DNA of 64,000 nt. Source: JADLHS01 sp049840435. GTDB lineage: Bacteria; Verrucomicrobiota; Verrucomicrobiia; Limisphaerales; JADLHS01. Shown piece after piece: positions 59,801 through 64,000 of this stretch. The number at the start of each line of letters is the position of its first letter. The first letter of the stretch is position 1. The notes below the pieces were generated by a model. The model saw only the letters and a list, made by a program, of their open reading frames with translations. It did not search any database and was not told the origin of the DNA. Location: the NCBI GenBank assembly GCA_049840435.1, contig JASGKY010000037.1, positions 12,911 to 76,910 on the forward strand, written 5' to 3'. Both the position numbers and the translations under genes were made by a program.

Positions 59801-62222
59801 GCTGTTGTACACGAGCGTGCCGTCAATGTCTTCATTGCTCATGGCGGGCAGGGAGGTCCAACGATTCACGTTGGCTTGGGTCAGCCAGAAGTGGTACGTG
59901 CCAAACAGATTCGTAGGCGTGGGTTCGCCAAACCATACCACGCATTCGCGGATCGGAGCATTGTCCGCGACCACTTCGGGAAAGCGATTTGTGCTCCCGA
60001 AAGTGTCCGTCGCCACCAGATGAAAGGCAATCGCTCCCGAGGCGCGCGCTGGCAGGGTCGCGCTATAAATACCGTCATACGCGACTGCGTCGCCGCCCGT
60101 GCCCGCGTCATTCATGATGAGATTTGTCGTGGTGGTCGTTGGGTCAAACCGGTAACGCACAACCAATGATGAAATGACATCCGGATCGGCGACGCGCGCG
60201 GTCACAACTACTGGTTGATTGGCAGCCGGGCACCGTTGGATCGTGGCGGACCGCGTAAATGGCCGGACCGATGTTGGTTTTCGCCTGGCTGTTGGCTAGC
60301 CCGGGTGTGCCGAGGTTTGCGGGCACAGTCATCGGGCCGGTGGCTTCCAGGTAACAGCCCCAGAAACGCAACAGCGGTTCCGGGCAGCCACGTTGCCAGC
60401 GCGCCTTGAAACGCAAGGTCGCATTCTGTCCGGCGCTGAATGAAGTGTTGGTCAGGGTGATTTGTCCTGCGTTCGGCCCGGTAGCGACACTGTCCGCGGT
60501 GCGGACTCGCAGCGCGACACTACCTGCGTAGCCTGAGTTCGTTTCCAGACTGGACCGGGAATGACTGCCGATGAATGCCAGCGAGTTCATGCCGAACTCA
60601 AAGCCAGGGTTGCCGGCGCCGTTTATGCCGCTGGTGTTGATGGCCTCAATGTCGTCCACCAGGCATTCTCCGGCGTCGAGCAAGCCAAGTTGCAACGGTG
60701 AAAAATTGCCGCACCATTGTCGAGTAAGCCGGTCGCTTGAATGATGGTCCACGGAGCTTTCGCCGTCTCGTCGCTGTCGGCCCAGTTTGCGGCGAGCCGC
60801 TTGTTGCTGCGCGCATCAATCAATTCCAAGCTGCTGCCGCCGCCATCGCTCCAGCGGCCCCAGCGACCGCCGGTGGCGTAAGTGACATCGTCCACCACGA
60901 TATCAATCCAGTTCGTGGTCACCGTGCCGAGCCCATTGGTACTGACGATGTCGTCCGGCATTGTCAGAGTGAGGCGTTCACCACTGCCGGAGAGTTTGCC
61001 GCTGAAATTGCCATAGGCGTTGGTGGCGTTGAGTTGGGCGTAATTTGTCAGCAGACTGGCAATGTTGCGGCTGACTACGAGGTAGCTCTTGGGCGTCAGC
61101 ACGCAGTTCGTTGGGAAAGTGTAGCTGATGCCGCCCCCGAGTTTCCAACGCCCGAGATTCACATTCGTTGTGCCCCGATTATAGAGTTCGATGTATTGCC
61201 GGTCGTCGCCGCCAACGAGTGGGTGATACATGATTTCGTTGAAGCCAACCATGCTGACGCGTGGTGGGGTGTTGCTAGTTCCGAGCGTGCGCGTGCTCAA
61301 ACGATACCAGTCGTTCGCGCCATTGGGATAACGTCCCAACGAAACCGCATTTTCCTGCGCTTCAAAATGCAAGGCATCCAATACCTGCGTGCCGGCTGGG
61401 TTCTTGAAATAAATCATCTCGCCCGCGGCATCGAGGCCGAAGCCGAGTTGAGCTTCCGTGAAATACACAAACCCGCGCGCTGGAATGGTTGTGTTGGGGA
61501 TCGTGTACTCTATTCGTGGTCGGGTCATCGCTCAACGTGCAGCCGCCGATATACACAGCATTGGTGCTGTGATTGTAGAGTTCAATGGAGTCCACCAACG
61601 GCAGGTCGGTGTGGGCCAGCACTTCATTGATGACGACATTGCGCAGCGCGTTGGTCTGTAATACCTCTGCTGCACCGGGTGTGCCGTCGATCAGTTCGCT
61701 GCGTTCCCACGCGCGTGGATCACCTTCGCCGTACGAAGCTCGCGCCAACACGATGGAATGTCCCGTACCATCCGCGCCCATCGGCCACGGGGCGATGTTG
61801 TCATAATCCACCTCCAGCAGTCGTGCCTTTTGCTCGTCCAGCAGTTGCACTGCCCCGCTGATTTTGAGGCTGCCGGTGTACGGGCCTAAAACTGTACCAA
61901 GCCCAGAGACGAACTGCAGATCTGTCGGGTTGGCGGCGATGACCAGATAGCCCTGGCTGGAAATCGTTGTTCCTGCCGGGATGACGTAATCGATCTGTCC
62001 GGCAAGCCGATATCCGCTCACATCCTCGGGCCAAGGATTGGAATTGTAGAGTTCGATGAACTCGGTGTTTCGGCCATCGGGACGATCCGCCGGCTTGTAC
62101 ATGATTTCTGAGATGGCGATGGGGGTGCGACGACTCGCAGGGCCAGCGGGTTCAAAGACGGGTTGCGCCTTGGCGCTGAGTCCAAGGAGCAATGCTGCTG
62201 CTGGCAGGAGGAATACTTTCAT
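56837..62222 (-). CDS. Second giant secreted lamin-tail / CotH-like protein (about six frameshifts)
   Basis: About 1795 residues over seven frame segments (breaks near 61515, 60710, 60225, 59345, 59310 and 58330). It has a signal peptide MKVFLLPAAALLLGLSAKAQ. Two lamin-tail repeats follow (ISEIMYKPADRPDGRNTEFI, VVINEVLAHTDLPLVDSIEL), then a third (VGFNEIMYHPLVGGDD). A central CotH-like kinase region has WLTQANVNRWTSL, VIYNMGGRYSGSPW, LRQVGAPWMNRRLVAVYVNG and RWTLFTIDLGICLD. After an Ig-like part come more lamin-tail repeats (VVINEIMFNAATPDGEYIEL, LWLNEVQAENLTGPADNFS, SINEWMAENTAFL). The final module is TYRVEYKDALSDPIWLPLG with RFYRVRR. It shares this plan with the gene at 5764-11672, although domain order differs. 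It converges with ald. Confidence 0.83.
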
Positions 62223-62341
62223 GTCCCGATACGTGTTTGGCTGTCAGGCTAACACTGCGGGCAGGTATGTAAGGCGTCCAGCAAATTCCCGGGAATGAAC
62301 CGCGCGTGGTTGTACGGATGTATAAGCTGATGCTCGCAGCG

Positions 62342-62917
62342 CTACCGCAAAATTAACCAGAGCAATATCGCTACGCCCACCGCCGCCACTATGTACAGCC
62401 ACGTATGGTCGGATCGCCGTGTGGGAGCTGGGGATGGGGACGGGTTTTCTGTGGTCAGCGCGACAGACTCCGGGCGCTGCAATTGCATGGTGTGATCAGC
62501 AGGAGCTGCGGTTCCGGATTCGAGGGTGGTGAAAGGATTCGACGCCGGTGGTTGGTTGGAAATCTTTTTGGCGTGAAGGTGAACGGCTGTGACATCCGTG
62601 GCTGTTCCGCCAATTGCGGTGCGGTGGGGGATTTCCAGCCGGGCTTCAACTGAGCCAAACGTGACGGTTTCGCCGTGTGCCAAGGGCGCTTGGGCGGCGC
62701 GCAATAATTTTCCATTCACGACTGTGCCGTTGCGTGAGCCGAGGTCGCGGATGATCAGGTCCGCGCCGTTATCGTAAATCTCGCAGTGCTGCTCGGAGAC
62801 GGAATTGTCGTGGATGGTGAGCGTGTTGGTGTCGCTGCGACCGACGGTGGTGCGTTGCGCTGCGATTTCATAGGTGCGCCCGCCGAACTTGTCGCCAAGA
62901 AAGATCAGTTTCGCCAT
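62342..62917 (-). CDS. FHA-domain protein with C-terminal membrane anchor
   Basis: 191 residues. The N-terminal FHA domain (about 1-95) has TTVGRSDTNTLTIHD, SVSEQHCEIY and IRDLGSRNGTVVNGK. It contains the Gly-Arg-Ser, Ser-x2-His and Asn-Gly residues that bind phosphothreonine. A Pro/Thr/Ser linker leads to a single membrane helix at the very end (LYIVAAVGVAILLWLIL). The FHA part is therefore cytoplasmic and tail-anchored, able to bind a phosphorylated partner at the membrane. The two Ser/Thr kinases in this window are possible sources of the mark, though the gene is not linked to them. The frame is intact. Confidence 0.9.
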   Translation of the reverse strand: MAKLIFLGDKFGGRTYEIAAQRTTVGRSDTNTLTIHDNSVSEQHCEIYDNGADLIIRDLGSRNGTVVNGKLLRAAQAPLAHGETVTFGSVEARLEIPHRTAIGGTATDVTAVHLHAKKISNQPPASNPFTTLESGTAAPADHTMQLQRPESVALTTENPSPSPAPTRRSDHTWLYIVAAVGVAILLWLILR

Positions 62918-62946
62918 GAGTCAGTGCGACTGTGGCGGGGTGGTGA

Positions 62947-63354
62947 CTATTTTGCAACCGGATTTCCAGCGTCCTCCCACGCCCCCATGCCGCCGTCGAG
63001 ATGGATGATTTCCTTGAAGCCTAGTTGCTTCAACTGGGGCAGGCAGCGTTTGGAGCGCCCGCCACTGGCACAGTGCAGCAAGTAAGTCTTATTGCGATCC
63101 AGCTGGCTGACCTGTGCCGCAAAATCCTTCGCCATGAAGTTGATGTTCGTCGCGCCGGCGATGTGGCCCTCGGCAAATTCCTCCATCGAGCGGACATCCA
63201 GCACGGTGACCTTTCCGGCGGCGACAAGCTTGGCAGCTTCCTTCGCATCAACATTCTTCACCACGGTAGTGACTGCGTTGGTTTTCTCTTCAGCATGAAG
63301 GCTCAGCAAGCTCATCACGCCAAGCAGCAGCAATGTGAAAAAGGTTTTAGTCAT
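62947..63354 (-). CDS. Exported rhodanese-like protein
   Basis: 135 residues. There is a signal peptide (MTKTFFTLLLLGVMSLLSLH, cleaved near AEEKT). The single rhodanese domain has VTVLDVRSMEEFAEGHIAGA and the active-site loop LLHCASGGRSK with its Cys. It ends FKEIIHLDGGMGAWEDAG. Such periplasmic proteins carry sulfur as a persulfide or act in thiol chemistry. It lies between the FHA gene and the aminotransferase gene on the same strand with short gaps, which allows a common transcript. The frame is intact. Confidence 0.9.
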   Translation of the reverse strand: MTKTFFTLLLLGVMSLLSLHAEEKTNAVTTVVKNVDAKEAAKLVAAGKVTVLDVRSMEEFAEGHIAGATNINFMAKDFAAQVSQLDRNKTYLLHCASGGRSKRCLPQLKQLGFKEIIHLDGGMGAWEDAGNPVAK

Positions 63355-63379
63355 AAAACCAAAGCGCCGCCTTTCCGGC

Positions 63380-63951
63380 TCAAAGTTTTCCGATGAATCG
63401 CTTCAGCCGCACCATTGCTTCCTTGATGTTATCGAGGCTGGTGGCATAAGCGCAGCGGACGAAACCTTCGCCGCATTCACCGAACGCCGTGCCAGGAACG
63501 AGCGCAACTTTTTCCTCGTGCAGAAACTTCAGCGCGAATTCCTTTGCCGGCAGCTTGAACTTGGCGACGCTCGGGAACGCGTAGAACGCGCCCAATGGGC
63601 GATGACATTCGAGTCCCATGTCTGCAAATGATTTCGCGATGAAGTTCCGGCGGCGGCGGTATTCATCAATCATCGTGTCCACATCAGCCTTTCGGGCGAG
63701 CGCCTCCACGGCGGCCTTTTGCGCGAGCGACGACGCGCAGAGCATCGTGTATTGATGGATTTTCATCATCGCTTCGATCAACTCCGCCGGGCCGCAGGCG
63801 TAGCCGAGGCGATAGCCCGTCATCGCCCACGCCTTCGAGAAGCCGTGCAGGAAAATCGTGCGGTCGCGCAAACCGGGAATGCTCACGATGCTAGTGTGCG
63901 GCGTGTCGTAGGTCAGTTCCGCGTAGATTTCGTCGGTGATGACGATGAGGT
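63380..63951 (-). CDS. Class I/II aminotransferase, 5' part missing at contig end
   Basis: The C-terminal half of a PLP-dependent aminotransferase of fold type I. It begins with LIVITDEIYAEL, which holds the Asp/Tyr that contact PLP. It continues to LHGFSKAWAMTGYRLGY with the Schiff-base Lys, and RCAYATSLDNIKEAMVRL at the end. The pattern fits aspartate/aromatic aminotransferases of the AspB type. The genuine sequence stops at 63951. Beyond that the bases are adapter, so the in-frame TAG near 63968 has no biological meaning. The N-terminal half must lie on another contig. Confidence 0.9.
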
Positions 63952-64000
63952 AGGTGCTGTTCGGATTCTATCGTGTTTCCCTATTAACCTTAGCAATACG
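63952..64000 (-). other. Untrimmed nanopore native-barcode adapter (barcode 4)
   Basis: Read on the minus strand from 64000: CGTATTGCT (end of the ligation adapter), AAGGTTAA (front flank), a 24-base block beginning TAGGGAAACACG (63983-63960), and CAGCACCT (rear flank, 63959-63952). From memory this is the Oxford Nanopore native barcode 4 with its standard flanks. It is technical sequence, not part of the genome. Confidence 0.93.

Noticed and set aside
63960..63983. In-frame stop codon in the aminotransferase gene
   Set aside because: It lies inside the nanopore barcode sequence and is not genomic.

Overview
The window reads as a high-GC chromosomal segment from a member of the Verrucomicrobiota, probably a Pedosphaera/Limisphaerales-type bacterium. 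This placement is inference. It rests on two giant secreted lamin-tail/CotH proteins, Ser/Thr kinases with an N-terminal zinc ribbon, kinase-linked ECF-like sigma factors, a sigma factor fused to a membrane-anchored domain, a fused SpmA-SpmB carrier and an EF-P with the PGN loop tip. I saw no rRNA, tRNA, CRISPR array, prophage or transposase.

The quality of the sequence shapes the whole reading. The last 49 bases match Oxford Nanopore native-barcode adapter sequence (barcode 4 with both flanks), so base 64000 is the end of an untrimmed nanopore contig. About 40 single-base frameshifts, many in homopolymers, split otherwise normal genes, including ones that are normally conserved (rny, ychF, ftsY, sdhC, radC). 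I annotate these as single genes with probable sequencing indels, not as pseudogenes.

Layout. 1-5.6 kb: rny (partial), 5-formyl-THF cyclo-ligase and the sdhCAB operon with its terminator, all on the minus strand. 5.8-11.7 kb: first giant LTD/CotH/PA14 protein. 11.8-16 kb: hpnH-like radical SAM gene with a tiny lipoprotein gene, then TPR protein, lgt and miaA. 16-24.4 kb: tricorn-like S41 protease, hflX, radC, U32 peptidase family protein. 24.4-28.4 kb: membrane-anchored sigma factor, its coupled partner, and SpmAB. 28.5-34.6 kb: nusB, a PHP phosphoesterase, ftsY, DUF1398, ychF, a LysM amidase and moeA. 34.6-37.3 kb: a secreted unknown, a zinc-ribbon coiled-coil protein and efp.

37.3-49.6 kb is the most unusual region and is all on the plus strand: a large receptor-like Ser/Thr kinase, a lipoprotein, a thioredoxin-fusion protein, two tandem ECF-like sigma factors, a second Ser/Thr kinase ending in a Big_5-like domain, and two secreted proteins carrying the same domain (one with HEAT-like repeats). 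It looks like a local envelope-sensing and transcription module.

49.7-53.7 kb holds surface-polysaccharide genes (gmd, C-methyltransferase, rfaE2-type nucleotidyltransferase, GT4). 53.8-56.8 kb holds YihY and alanine dehydrogenase. 56.8-62.2 kb holds the second giant LTD/CotH protein. The window ends with an FHA protein, a periplasmic rhodanese and a class I aminotransferase cut by the contig end. Palindromic repeats lie in frame inside miaA and inside the activation loop of the first kinase.
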